Part shown: piece after piece, positions 53,177 to 62,483 of the stretch | Numbering within the stretch: the first letter of the stretch is position 1 | How the letters are laid out: the number at the start of each line of letters is the position of its first letter | Assembly: GCA_051648105.1 (NCBI GenBank) | Contig: JBOFEN010000035.1 | Span: 66,917 to 130,916, forward strand | DNA: 64,000 nt | DNA from: UBA7332 sp051648105 | GTDB lineage: Bacteria > Bacteroidota > Bacteroidia > Bacteroidales > UBA7332 | Direction: 5' to 3' | Program-made: the position numbers and the translations under genes | The notes under the pieces: model-generated | Databases searched by the model: none | Seen by the model: only the letters and a program-made list of their open reading frames with translations | Told to the model about the DNA's origin: nothing

Positions 53177-54244
53177 TTAGATTTTACGTTCGAACTCTTG
53201 CATTGTATCAATAAGAGCTTTTACGCTCTCAATTGGAAGGGCATTATATGTTGATGCACGGAATCCACCGACAGAACGGTGACCTTTAAGCCCCATCATA
53301 CCACGATCTTTAGCAAACTTGCCAAACTCAGCTTCTAATTCTTTGTATTCATCGTTCATAACGAAACAGATGTTCATAAGTGAACGATCCTCTAGTGCTG
53401 CAGTTCCGCGGAAAAGACGGTTACGATCGATCTCGTCGTAAAGAAGTCCAGCTTTATCTTCGTTCATCTTTTGCATAACTTTTATACCACCCAGCTCTTT
53501 GTACCACTCAAGAGTTTTCATCGCTGAGTATATAGGAAGTACTGGAGGAGTGTTAAACATAGACTCCCCTTTGATATGTGTGCGGTAGTCCAACATAGTA
53601 GGTATCGGTCTAGTAACGCGACCAAGAGCATCTTCTTTAACAATGATGATTGTTGCACCAGCAGGAGCTAGGTTCTTCTGAGCACCACCATAGATAAGGT
53701 CATACTTAGATACATCAACTGGTCTTGAGAAGATATCAGATGACATATCACAGATCATTCTGCAGTTTACGTCTGGGTCTTGGTGTACTTGTGTTCCGAA
53801 TATTGTATTGTTAGAAGTGTAGTGGAAATAGTCAACATCTTCAGGGATAGTATATCCTTTTGGTATATAAGAGAAGTTTTTGTCTTTTGATGAACCTACA
53901 ACCTCAACTTCACCAAAGTATCTAGCTTCTTTGATTGCATTGGCAGCCCATGTACCTGTCTCTGTGTATGCAGCCTTTTTTTCAAGGAAGTTGAAAGGTG
54001 CCATACAGAATTGAAGACTAGCACCACCACCAAGGAAAAGAACTTGATAGCCTTGAGGAACATCAAGAAGCTCTTTAACTAGAGATCTTGCATTCTCCAT
54101 AACAGCTACGAACTCTTTCTCGCGGTGAGAAACCTCGAGAATAGAAAGGCCAGTGTTTTCGAAATTAAGAACTGCTTCTGCTGTACTTTTGATTGTGTGC
54201 TGGCTCAAGATTGATGGTCCAGCAAAGAAATTGTGCTTCTTCAT
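53177..54244 (-). CDS. serC: phosphoserine aminotransferase
   Basis: A PLP enzyme of 355 residues that converts 3-phosphohydroxypyruvate and glutamate to phosphoserine. The class V aminotransferase motifs are NFFAGPSILS at the N-terminus, FLGGGASLQF for phosphate binding, CDMSSDIFSRP, the PLP-lysine in YGGAQKNLAPAG, and the C-terminal GHRSVGGFRASTYNA. It has normal length and forms a two-gene operon with serA. A possible promoter lies at 54335-54365. Confidence 0.96.
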   Translation of the reverse strand: MKKHNFFAGPSILSQHTIKSTAEAVLNFENTGLSILEVSHREKEFVAVMENARSLVKELLDVPQGYQVLFLGGGASLQFCMAPFNFLEKKAAYTETGTWAANAIKEARYFGEVEVVGSSKDKNFSYIPKGYTIPEDVDYFHYTSNNTIFGTQVHQDPDVNCRMICDMSSDIFSRPVDVSKYDLIYGGAQKNLAPAGATIIIVKEDALGRVTRPIPTMLDYRTHIKGESMFNTPPVLPIYSAMKTLEWYKELGGIKVMQKMNEDKAGLLYDEIDRNRLFRGTAALEDRSLMNICFVMNDEYKELEAEFGKFAKDRGMMGLKGHRSVGGFRASTYNALPIESVKALIDTMQEFERKI

Positions 54245-54334
54245 AGGTGATCAGTTTTATGGATTGATATTTGGTTTCTTTTTGTTTGATGTAGAGTTAC
54301 ATTTGTACTATCTGTTAATTGAACCTCTACGGTG

Positions 54335-54365
54335 CGAAAATAGTATTTTTTTTAATCCATACAAT
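54335..54365 (-). promoter_or_regulatory. possible promoter of serC-serA
   Basis: ATTG (54362-54365), a 19-nt spacer, and TATTTTCG (54335-54342), one mismatch in each element, about 90 bp before the serC ATG. Confidence 0.35.
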
Positions 54366-54502
54366 AAAAAGCTTCTATTTTTAGTAGACAATTAGAAAGT
54401 GTTGTGTCGTCAAATTAACTTTAAAATGCTTTGTTGCTGTAATGTTTAACTTTTAAGGAATACTTATAGGTGTCTTTTTGATATTCTTCTCGCAATAAAA
54501 AG

Positions 54503-54546
54503 ATAAAAGCGACAATCGAACAGTACTGTTCGATTGTCGCTTTTAT
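54503..54546. terminator. 44-bp perfect palindrome, terminator of the small membrane protein gene
   Basis: Two 22-nt arms (54503-54524 and 54525-54546) are perfectly complementary with no spacer, and A/T-runs give T-rich ends both ways. It is 21 bp beyond the minus-strand stop at 54568. Confidence 0.85.
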
Positions 54547-54567
54547 TATGGTGTTCAGCTTTATAGA

Positions 54568-54885
54568 TTAATTATCTGAGGGCATAACGAATGATACATA
54601 TAGGTGTAGCACTGCTGAAATTAGTAGGCATATTATCCATTCAGACATGCCTTTAAACATAAAGTATGAAGATAATACTAGTATAAGACCAGCAAGGCCA
54701 AGAGTCCCATGCAGTCGTTTCTTTCTAAGGTTAGTACCTTTGTATTTATTTGTAAGGTGAGATACAGCAACCCCGGCAGCCCCAACTGCAAATATATAAG
54801 GAGTAGCCTCCCATTTGATTAGGTATGTACCACTAGAAAATAGTACCATTAGTGCTGATATTGGGAATAAAAATCTTTTGAACAT
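54568..54885 (-). CDS. small four-helix membrane protein, function unknown
   Basis: A protein of 105 residues with about four hydrophobic helices (4-24, 30-46, 60-78, 82-101) separated by a short basic segment (YKGTNLRKKRLHG). I do not recognise a family. It is encoded 15 bp after the FtsB/DivIC-like gene on the same strand, so the two are likely co-transcribed and it may be an envelope or division accessory. A perfect palindromic terminator follows. Confidence 0.7.
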   Translation of the reverse strand: MFKRFLFPISALMVLFSSGTYLIKWEATPYIFAVGAAGVAVSHLTNKYKGTNLRKKRLHGTLGLAGLILVLSSYFMFKGMSEWIICLLISAVLHLYVSFVMPSDN

Positions 54886-54900
54886 TCTTGTGTGTTGTAG

Positions 54901-55242
54901 TTATTCGATAATAAAAATATCCTCATCTTTCTTTCTCAGTAGATACTCTTCCCTAGCATATCGCTCGAGGGTCTCTACGTCAGAGTGTAGTCTCTCAAGC
55001 TTAGCTTGTGAGCTTTCTATCTCTTCAAGTAACTCCTGACGATCACTCTCTAGAGACTTAATTTCATTCCACATTGAGAATCTTCTACAAAAGTTGTCCT
55101 CATCGAAGAAAGAGAGCCATATGAAGAATGAGATAGAGAAAAGTATCATAAACTTATCACTATTACGTCTCTTAATAAAACTGCTAAAAAGGGGCTTAAT
55201 AGCCTCAATGGCAGCAATCACTCTAGTAGATCTAAATTTCAT
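54901..55242 (-). CDS. septum formation initiator (FtsB/DivIC) family protein
   Basis: A bitopic division protein of 113 residues. A basic cytoplasmic N-terminus (1-28) precedes one membrane helix (about 29-46) and a periplasmic coiled coil (about 58-95; SDRQELLEEIESSQAKLERL). The C-terminal REEYLLRKKDEDIFII motif is typical of FtsB/DivIC. In other bacteria it forms a complex with FtsL and FtsQ that activates septal peptidoglycan synthesis. A -7 element lies at 55274-55281, and the gene is divergent from tamB. Confidence 0.9.
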   Translation of the reverse strand: MKFRSTRVIAAIEAIKPLFSSFIKRRNSDKFMILFSISFFIWLSFFDEDNFCRRFSMWNEIKSLESDRQELLEEIESSQAKLERLHSDVETLERYAREEYLLRKKDEDIFIIE

Positions 55243-55273
55243 GGAGCTGATGATCTTAATGATGTTTCTATTA

Positions 55274-55281
55274 CAAAGATA
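55274..55281 (-). promoter_or_regulatory. -7 element (TATCTTTG) of the FtsB/DivIC-like gene
   Basis: A perfect TAnnTTTG match on the minus strand, 32 bp before the ATG at 55242. The -33 region is weak (TCTG after 18 nt). Confidence 0.45.
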
Positions 55282-55346
55282 GCTCTATTTTTTTATAATC
55301 AGATTAAGAAATTGTACGATAATGAACCTTTCTTTTCTGATACTCG

Positions 55347-55377
55347 TTTAATTTATCAAAGAAGGTGACTACTTTTG
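55347..55377 (+). promoter_or_regulatory. promoter of tamB-tamL
   Basis: TTTA (55347-55350), a 19-nt spacer, and TACTTTTG (55370-55377), with a perfect -7 element 25 bp before the ATG at 55403. Confidence 0.6.
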
Positions 55378-55402
55378 CAACTTGTTTTACAAAAAAGGGT
55401 GA

Positions 55403-58400
55403 ATGAAAAAAGTTTTTATTTGGATCAAATGGATCCTGCTAGTCTACCTAGCTCTATTTTTAATACTATCAATCTCGCTGTATATGCCGTTCGTGCAGGA
55501 TATGGCTGTTAGCACTATAGAAAAGGTTGCTAGTGATGCTAGTGGATATAAGATTACACTCGATAAGTTACGTTTGCGTTTTCCTCTTACTTTAGAGATT
55601 AAGAATAGCACAGCACTTAGCACAGCACAAGATACAATCTTTAGTGCTGAGAGCTTTAATGCTGATCTTAAACTTCTACCACTAATAGGGATGAAAGTCG
55701 AGATTAAGAGTGTCAATCTTCAGGGAGTAAAACTTAACTATCAAGACTCAGCGCAAACTATTTCATTAAAAGGTAGATTAGATAAGCTGCGTTTAAATAA
55801 CTATGAAGTTGACCTCAAGAGCCAATCTGTAGACATGAGTCAAACACTCATAAGTGGTGGGGATATTCGCTTTACAATGCTAAAGCCATCACCTATCGAC
55901 ACAACCACTTCTGAGCCTATTGCATGGAGGTTGATTTCTAACAGAATATTACTTCGAGATATAAACTTCTGCTTCGATGATAGAACTACAGATCTAATTG
56001 CTGAGGTCTCTATAAAGGAGGGTGTTGCCCGTAAAGGGGATATAGACCTCTTTAATCAGAATGTTGCTCTTCAGCAAGTAAGATTAGACAGAGGAAGTTA
56101 CCGTATTATTATGCCAGAGTCAACTTCTGGAGATACCACTTCAAATAGTGTTGATGTGGTAGATGTGCAGCCAAGCAAACCTTGGATTGTCAACCTAAAT
56201 AAGATCTCAATTGAAGATAATGATTTTGAGATGCATATAGGTAAGGTTGAGCAAGACTCTGGGCGATTTAATCCAAACCATCTATTTGTTAGAAACATAA
56301 ATATAAAAGCAGACTCAATACTAAATGTAGGTAGCAAAGCATTACTTCAGATAAAGGATCTTGCGTTTGATTTGACTCCACACCTTAAATTCAAAAATGG
56401 TGTTGGAGATATACACTATGAAGATCAGCTTGTAGATATAAAGGGATTGTCTATAGAGAGTTCAAGAAGTAGCTTAAGCACTAGTGTGCAACTAAGATGG
56501 CAGATGAAAAAGGATGACTTCTTTCTCGAGAATCTGCTTGCGCAGCTCGATGTAAGGCTACATCCCGAGGATATAAGGCTATTAGCAGGTGATTTGCCTA
56601 GTCAAACAAAATCAAAAGATAATGATGAGCTATCTTTTTCGGCAATATTAAAGGGACGTAATAATAGGGTGGAGATAGTTCAACTCTCCTCCGGATATCC
56701 CAATTTATACTCCCTAAATGGGTCGGGATGGGTTGACAATATTGTAGATCCTGATAGATTGTCAGCAGATCTCAAACTAAAACTTAGCAGTCAGAGGGGG
56801 GCACTTATTAAAGAACTACTACCCACCTCTATCTCTAAAAGCTTAACTCTTCCTGACAATATGCAGATGAGTGCAGAGATAAAAGCACTCCAAGGAGCTA
56901 TATCCCCAGATATAGCACTGATTACTCCAAATGGAAGGGTAAAGCTAGATGGTAGTATTGACCTAAAACACGAACAGTATGAGGTATTACTAATCGCAGA
57001 CACACTCTCATTAGCACAATTCCTACCAACAGATTCATTAGGCCTCTTTGATGCAAACATCAAGGCAATAGGAAAAGGGTTCGATCCATTTAGTCCCAAA
57101 ACAGTACTAGAACTAAATTCTAAGATAGGCAGATTTGACTATCGCAACTACCCATACAGAGACATTACGCTTGACGCATCGTTACTTGAGTCAAACTTCA
57201 AGGCTCTTCTCGTGTCTCCAAATCGTGAACTTGACTTAATGTTAGATGTTAAAGGTGAGATTCATAAGTCAGGAGTAATTCTAGATCTCGAGAGTAAGCT
57301 TAAGAACCTAGATCTACAAGCACTTCATTTCTCTGAGACACCACTTACAACAGCCCTTTCTACACGGGCAAACTTTGCTTATGATTTAAAGCAAGCATTC
57401 ACAACCTCTGGAGATGTTGCAATAGACAGACTGCTACTTATATCTAAATCATATGAGCCAGGAGAGCTAACATTCCAAGCTACAAATCAAGATTCGTTAT
57501 TCAAAGTTGCACTAAGATCAGGAGATCTTCGTGTTAATCTTGATGCAAAAGAGTCACTTGAGTCAATTATGGCCTCTATGGAGCGTCTGACGAATGTACT
57601 TCTTGAGCAACAAAAGGATCTTCAACTAGACCTAGCTAAGATAAAGAATGAACTGCCTACAGTAGATTTCTCCCTTAAGAGTGGAAAGAGAAATCTTCTA
57701 AACAACTTCCTCAAACAGGACAATCAAACCATAGACTCTATAAGCATAGAGGGAGGGACGTCTGCCTTTAGAGGTATTCACTTAACTAGCCAGATGCTTG
57801 GGCTAAGAAATAAGGAGTCGATTGTTGACTCTCTTACCCTAAATATGACTCAGGACAGTAGTCGTATTAACTTCAACTCTCGAATGTCCAATAGGGAGAA
57901 CCACCCAAATGTACCTATGAGAATAGATGCTATAGGATGGTTGGAGAACAATCAAGCTGAGGCGCGAGTACAACAGCGCAATTATGACTCTCGAATGGGT
58001 GTCGATCTTGGCGTTAGAGCTAAGATTGAGAGAGAGAAAGTTACACTCAGCTTCTTCCCTGAAGAGCCTATTATTGGATTTGCACCTTGGCAGTTAAATA
58101 GTGATAACTATATCACTATAGACAAAGACATGCGAATAAATGGTAACCTTCAACTTCTCGGTGATGTTGCAAAGATTAGGCTAACACCAGTAAGGGTTGG
58201 AGAGGATGGCAACCAAGTTGTAGCACTAGATGTTGATGGAATTGATCTCTCTAAGCTATCTGACTACATCCCATACTTCCCAAATATGGATGGTGCTGTA
58301 GCTAGTAGCTTCTTATTGAGCTCAGGTAAAGAGGGAATGAGCACAAGTGGTAGCTTTGGAATAGGCGAATTCATTTACGAACGCCAACGTGTGGGTGACC

Positions 58401-60121
58401 TAAAGGTTCAAGTCAACTATGTTACAGGGGCTGATAAGAAGCAGACACTAGAAACATCCCTATTCATAGACAATATCGAGGCAGCAATAATTAGAGGTGA
58501 TATTAGTGAGAGTACAAAACTAGACATTAGAGTTCCTAGCTTCCCACTTAAGAGTATCAATCCGTTCATACCTCCTGGTATGGCTGAGCTAAGTGGTTTC
58601 CTAAAAGGAGCTCTATCGATGAACCAGAGTGGATCATCACCTATAATAAATGGAGAGTTCGCTTTCGAACAGACACAGCTCAACCTACTGCCTATAAGCA
58701 CAACTTTTGCTCTAGATTCTCAGAGAGTTAATATCAAGGATAGCCGTGTGAACTTTACCGAATATAAGTTATTCTCGGGAAAGAACCCACCACTGCGCCT
58801 AAACGGTAATGTAGACTTCCGCAATCTAGACTACATACAAACCAACCTGCGATTAGATGCCAACAACTTCCAATTGCTTGATGCACCTAAACGTAAAGGT
58901 GCAATGGTATACGGTAAGGCGTTTATTGATCTATCAACACTCATACAAGGTACACTTCAGAAGCTCTCGGTTACAGGTTCTCTAAACCTTCTTAACCAAA
59001 CAGACCTCACCTATGTGATGCAGGATATGGGAGTTAGCGTATCAAATAAGACAGACGAGCTAGTTCGTTTTGTGAACTTTGCTGATACAACGACTGTAAG
59101 ATACAGCAACCGCGAGAAGTTAAATGAGCTTGAGGGCTTAGACCTACTATTCAATGTCAATGTTGCACCAACTGTTAGGCTTGCTATAAACCTAAGTGAA
59201 AGTGGCAATGATAGAGTTGATCTTGAGGGTGGTGGTACACTATCCTACCTGATGAATCGCGAAGGGGTAAATAGTATGACTGGGCGCTACACACTGACTG
59301 GTGGTAATGTTAGATATGACCTACCTGTAATCGGAGAGAAACTATTTAAGATAGTAGAAGGGAGTAAGGTGGAGTGGAATGGTGATCTCACAAATCCAAT
59401 ACTTAATCTCACGGCCAAGGAGCGTATTAGAGCCTCAGTGACTGATGAGAGTAATAACTCCAGAAGTGTAAACTTCGATGCGATAGTCAGGATTGAGAAA
59501 CCACTAAACCAGATGTCTATTGTCTTCGACCTTGATTCGCCAGAGGATCTAACCATACAGAATAGGCTAACCTCACTCACTCAAGAGGAGAGAAGCAAAG
59601 AGGCTATGAACCTTATTCTATATGGAAGTTATAACCTCTCGGGCTTTAATACTAAGAGTGCGTCCTCATCTGCCGTACAGGGATTCCTTGAGAAGCAGAT
59701 GAACCAGTGGGCTCGAAACAGCCTCAAAGGCGTAGATCTAAACTTCGGTATTGACAATATGGACCAAGCATCCAGTGGTACAAAAAGAACAGACTACACC
59801 GTTCAGTTCTCAAAACGACTATTCAATGATAGATTCAAGATCAATGTAGGAGGTCGAGTATCCACGGGGGATGACCCAAGTGTCAAACAAGATCAAAGCT
59901 TCATCGATGACCTATCTCTCGAGTACGCACTTGACAGAAGACAATTCCTCTTTGCAAAACTCTTCTACCATACAGGTTACGACAACGTATTAGAGGGTAA
60001 GATCACAAAGACAGGTCTGGCATTAACAATGAAACGCAAGCTATATAGATTGAAGAACATCTTCAAATTTAGAAACTCAAGAAGAAATGAAGAGAAACCA
60101 AAAGATACTACACAGAATTAG
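55403..60121 (+). CDS. tamB: TamB/AsmA-like envelope protein with C-terminal DUF490 domain
   Basis: A giant inner-membrane-anchored periplasmic protein of 1572 residues. An N-terminal helix (about 7-30) is followed by a long beta-rich span with many strand repeats typical of bridge-like lipid-transfer proteins. The C-terminal TamB (DUF490) domain (about 1180-1530) includes RYTLTGGNVRYDLPVIGEK and the end motif of the family. TamB proteins connect inner and outer membranes in phospholipid transport and barrel assembly. Its stop overlaps the start of the next gene, the BamA-like TamL, by 35 bp, a strong sign that they work together. Confidence 0.92.
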   Translation: MKKVFIWIKWILLVYLALFLILSISLYMPFVQDMAVSTIEKVASDASGYKITLDKLRLRFPLTLEIKNSTALSTAQDTIFSAESFNADLKLLPLIGMKVEIKSVNLQGVKLNYQDSAQTISLKGRLDKLRLNNYEVDLKSQSVDMSQTLISGGDIRFTMLKPSPIDTTTSEPIAWRLISNRILLRDINFCFDDRTTDLIAEVSIKEGVARKGDIDLFNQNVALQQVRLDRGSYRIIMPESTSGDTTSNSVDVVDVQPSKPWIVNLNKISIEDNDFEMHIGKVEQDSGRFNPNHLFVRNINIKADSILNVGSKALLQIKDLAFDLTPHLKFKNGVGDIHYEDQLVDIKGLSIESSRSSLSTSVQLRWQMKKDDFFLENLLAQLDVRLHPEDIRLLAGDLPSQTKSKDNDELSFSAILKGRNNRVEIVQLSSGYPNLYSLNGSGWVDNIVDPDRLSADLKLKLSSQRGALIKELLPTSISKSLTLPDNMQMSAEIKALQGAISPDIALITPNGRVKLDGSIDLKHEQYEVLLIADTLSLAQFLPTDSLGLFDANIKAIGKGFDPFSPKTVLELNSKIGRFDYRNYPYRDITLDASLLESNFKALLVSPNRELDLMLDVKGEIHKSGVILDLESKLKNLDLQALHFSETPLTTALSTRANFAYDLKQAFTTSGDVAIDRLLLISKSYEPGELTFQATNQDSLFKVALRSGDLRVNLDAKESLESIMASMERLTNVLLEQQKDLQLDLAKIKNELPTVDFSLKSGKRNLLNNFLKQDNQTIDSISIEGGTSAFRGIHLTSQMLGLRNKESIVDSLTLNMTQDSSRINFNSRMSNRENHPNVPMRIDAIGWLENNQAEARVQQRNYDSRMGVDLGVRAKIEREKVTLSFFPEEPIIGFAPWQLNSDNYITIDKDMRINGNLQLLGDVAKIRLTPVRVGEDGNQVVALDVDGIDLSKLSDYIPYFPNMDGAVASSFLLSSGKEGMSTSGSFGIGEFIYERQRVGDLKVQVNYVTGADKKQTLETSLFIDNIEAAIIRGDISESTKLDIRVPSFPLKSINPFIPPGMAELSGFLKGALSMNQSGSSPIINGEFAFEQTQLNLLPISTTFALDSQRVNIKDSRVNFTEYKLFSGKNPPLRLNGNVDFRNLDYIQTNLRLDANNFQLLDAPKRKGAMVYGKAFIDLSTLIQGTLQKLSVTGSLNLLNQTDLTYVMQDMGVSVSNKTDELVRFVNFADTTTVRYSNREKLNELEGLDLLFNVNVAPTVRLAINLSESGNDRVDLEGGGTLSYLMNREGVNSMTGRYTLTGGNVRYDLPVIGEKLFKIVEGSKVEWNGDLTNPILNLTAKERIRASVTDESNNSRSVNFDAIVRIEKPLNQMSIVFDLDSPEDLTIQNRLTSLTQEERSKEAMNLILYGSYNLSGFNTKSASSSAVQGFLEKQMNQWARNSLKGVDLNFGIDNMDQASSGTKRTDYTVQFSKRLFNDRFKINVGGRVSTGDDPSVKQDQSFIDDLSLEYALDRRQFLFAKLFYHTGYDNVLEGKITKTGLALTMKRKLYRLKNIFKFRNSRRNEEKPKDTTQN

Positions 60122-62414
60122 CCTAGTGCTATCACTTCTAATCCTCGCGGCATGTTCTACTACAAAGAACCTGCCCGAGGGCGAGGTACTATACACTGGG
60201 ATTAAGAAGCTAAAAGTAGAGAAACCAAAAGATCTAAAGCTTGACGAGGAGCTAAATGCTTCGCTTACCTCTCCGCTAGCGGTTGCTCCCAACAACTCTT
60301 TTCTGGGGAGCTCCTCAATACGTGTGCCTTTCCCTATGGGATTATGGGCTTGGAACTATCTTAAGACAGAGAAAAAGGGTGTGAAAAAGTGGCTCTATGG
60401 CCTATTGGCCAAGGACCCTGTTCTGCTATCATCTGTTAATCCCGAGATTAGAGGCAAGGTTGTGGAGAATATGCTACAAGATTATGGGCATTTTGGATCA
60501 ACTGTAACAGAGGAGATAATCCCCAATAAAAAGAATCCTCGTAAGGCTAAGGTTTCATACTTAGTTAATATTACAGATCCTGTAAAGTTCGATTCAATTG
60601 AGTATGTAAACTCAGCTCAACCTATTGACTCAGCAATTATCAAAGCGGAAGGTGCTTCTCTACTAAAGAGCGGAGAGAACTTCAACGTCTTTACACTTGA
60701 GAAGGAGTTAGATAGAATATCTGATGAGATGCGCAATAGTGGGTACTATTTCTATCGACCTGATTATATCGAGTATCTAGCAGATACAATACAGGTTGAA
60801 GGGAAGGCTCAACTACGCAAAGTAAGGAAGACTTCTATTGGCGATAACCTTTTGCAGACTTACAATGTTGGTAAGATTGATCTATATCTCCACGCAAGAG
60901 AATTTGGTCCTACTCCAGATTCTCTCTTTACTGGCAGATTCAATTACCACTATAAAAACAAGAGACAAGTTAGAGGCTCCGTTCTTAACAAGGCAATTCT
61001 CTTGAGAGAGGGTGAACTATATAGCCAAGATAAGCAAGAGAGAACGCTTCAGAACCTATACAGATTAAATGCATTCAAAAGCGTAAACCTTCAGTTCTTT
61101 GGCGACTCCATTGGAAATAGCAATAACATAGACATGAAGGTCGATCTTCTCATGGACACACCCATAGAGGTAGAGCTTGAGCTTAATGCTACCCGAAAGT
61201 CAAACGAACAGATTGGACCTGGTCTTGCCCTTGGGATTACTTGGAGAAACATCTTCAGAGGAGGTGAGACTCTTGGGCTAAAAGTCAATGGTAGCTATGA
61301 GTGGCAAACTGGAAACAGCAGACAAGTAGAAGGAGCGAACTCTCTGATGAATTCATACCAGTTTCAGCTCAGTGGTACGTTGGCCTATCCACGCATACTT
61401 TTACCCGGATTCATAAAGCAGAAGGACTATAGATATTCAACAAAAACAACGATAGAGCTAAGTGAAGACTTCTTAAATAGAGCTAGATTCTATAAAATGA
61501 TATCACTAGGGGCATCCTTCAAGTATGACTTCCAAACATCGGCAAACTGGTATCACTCCTTCACACCATTTAAACTCAACTACAACTATATGCTAAATAC
61601 AAGTAGCGAGTTTGATGAAGCACTTAATGCCAACCCTGCTATTGCTCTTGGATTCAAGAACCAATTCATCCCGACTAGTAGCTACAGCATCAGTTACGAT
61701 GGCACTTGGGGCCGCAGCAAAAGGGATAAGTTGATATGGTTTGGTACTGTAACCTCTGCGGGTAATGCAATCTATGGCCTACAGAATCTGTTTGGTAACA
61801 AGCAAGGCTATGACAAAAAGATATTCGGCAATGAATACTCTCAGTTTATAAAGGTTGATTCTGACCTCAGACTTTTCAAGAGCATAGGTAAGAGCAATAG
61901 CTTAGCCTTTAGAGTAGCTGTGGGTGTAGGATATGCCTACAATAACTCAGAGGTTATGCCATACACCGAGCAGTTCTATATTGGTGGGGCAAACAGTATT
62001 CGCGCCTTCACAATTCGTACTATTGGTCCAGGGGCATACCGCCCAACGGCAGTCACATCAAATAGCTTCCTCGATCAGACAGGAGACTTTAAGCTAGAGA
62101 TGAACCTAGAGTATCGCTTCAAAATAATGTACAGACTCTATGGAGCTCTCTTCCTCGATGCTGGTAATATATGGCTGTTGAAAGAGGATGTCAATAGACC
62201 AGGCAGTCAACTCAAGCTTGGCGACCTTATGGAGCAGCTAGCTCTGGGCACTGGTCTGGGTATTAGATATGACTTAGACTTCCTTGTTGTACGTGCCGAC
62301 TTAGGTATTGGTATTCACACACCATATGAAAATGCTCAGAAAAAGGGATATTATAACATTGATGGATTTAAGAAAGGTTTAGGTTTTCACCTCGCAATAG
62401 GCTATCCTTTTTAG
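60087..62414 (+). CDS. BamA/TamA-family outer membrane lipoprotein (TamL-like)
   Basis: An Omp85-superfamily protein of 775 residues. The start at 60087 gives a lipoprotein signal (LSLLILAACSTTKNLPEGE), as in the TamL branch described for Bacteroidota, whereas proteobacterial TamA is not lipidated. A POTRA-containing N-terminal half (to about 360) precedes a 16-strand barrel. The barrel includes the lid/loop-6 motif (IGGANSIRAF, a version of VRGF) and ends HLAIGYPF with the terminal aromatic. It partners TamB. The overlapping start indicates coupled translation. Confidence 0.92.
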   Translation: MKRNQKILHRISLVLSLLILAACSTTKNLPEGEVLYTGIKKLKVEKPKDLKLDEELNASLTSPLAVAPNNSFLGSSSIRVPFPMGLWAWNYLKTEKKGVKKWLYGLLAKDPVLLSSVNPEIRGKVVENMLQDYGHFGSTVTEEIIPNKKNPRKAKVSYLVNITDPVKFDSIEYVNSAQPIDSAIIKAEGASLLKSGENFNVFTLEKELDRISDEMRNSGYYFYRPDYIEYLADTIQVEGKAQLRKVRKTSIGDNLLQTYNVGKIDLYLHAREFGPTPDSLFTGRFNYHYKNKRQVRGSVLNKAILLREGELYSQDKQERTLQNLYRLNAFKSVNLQFFGDSIGNSNNIDMKVDLLMDTPIEVELELNATRKSNEQIGPGLALGITWRNIFRGGETLGLKVNGSYEWQTGNSRQVEGANSLMNSYQFQLSGTLAYPRILLPGFIKQKDYRYSTKTTIELSEDFLNRARFYKMISLGASFKYDFQTSANWYHSFTPFKLNYNYMLNTSSEFDEALNANPAIALGFKNQFIPTSSYSISYDGTWGRSKRDKLIWFGTVTSAGNAIYGLQNLFGNKQGYDKKIFGNEYSQFIKVDSDLRLFKSIGKSNSLAFRVAVGVGYAYNNSEVMPYTEQFYIGGANSIRAFTIRTIGPGAYRPTAVTSNSFLDQTGDFKLEMNLEYRFKIMYRLYGALFLDAGNIWLLKEDVNRPGSQLKLGDLMEQLALGTGLGIRYDLDFLVVRADLGIGIHTPYENAQKKGYYNIDGFKKGLGFHLAIGYPF

Positions 62415-62483
62415 TGCTTGATAGTTGCCATTTTGAAATTAAATGCTTATATTGCCAAACATAACGCTTTTATTATCAAATTT

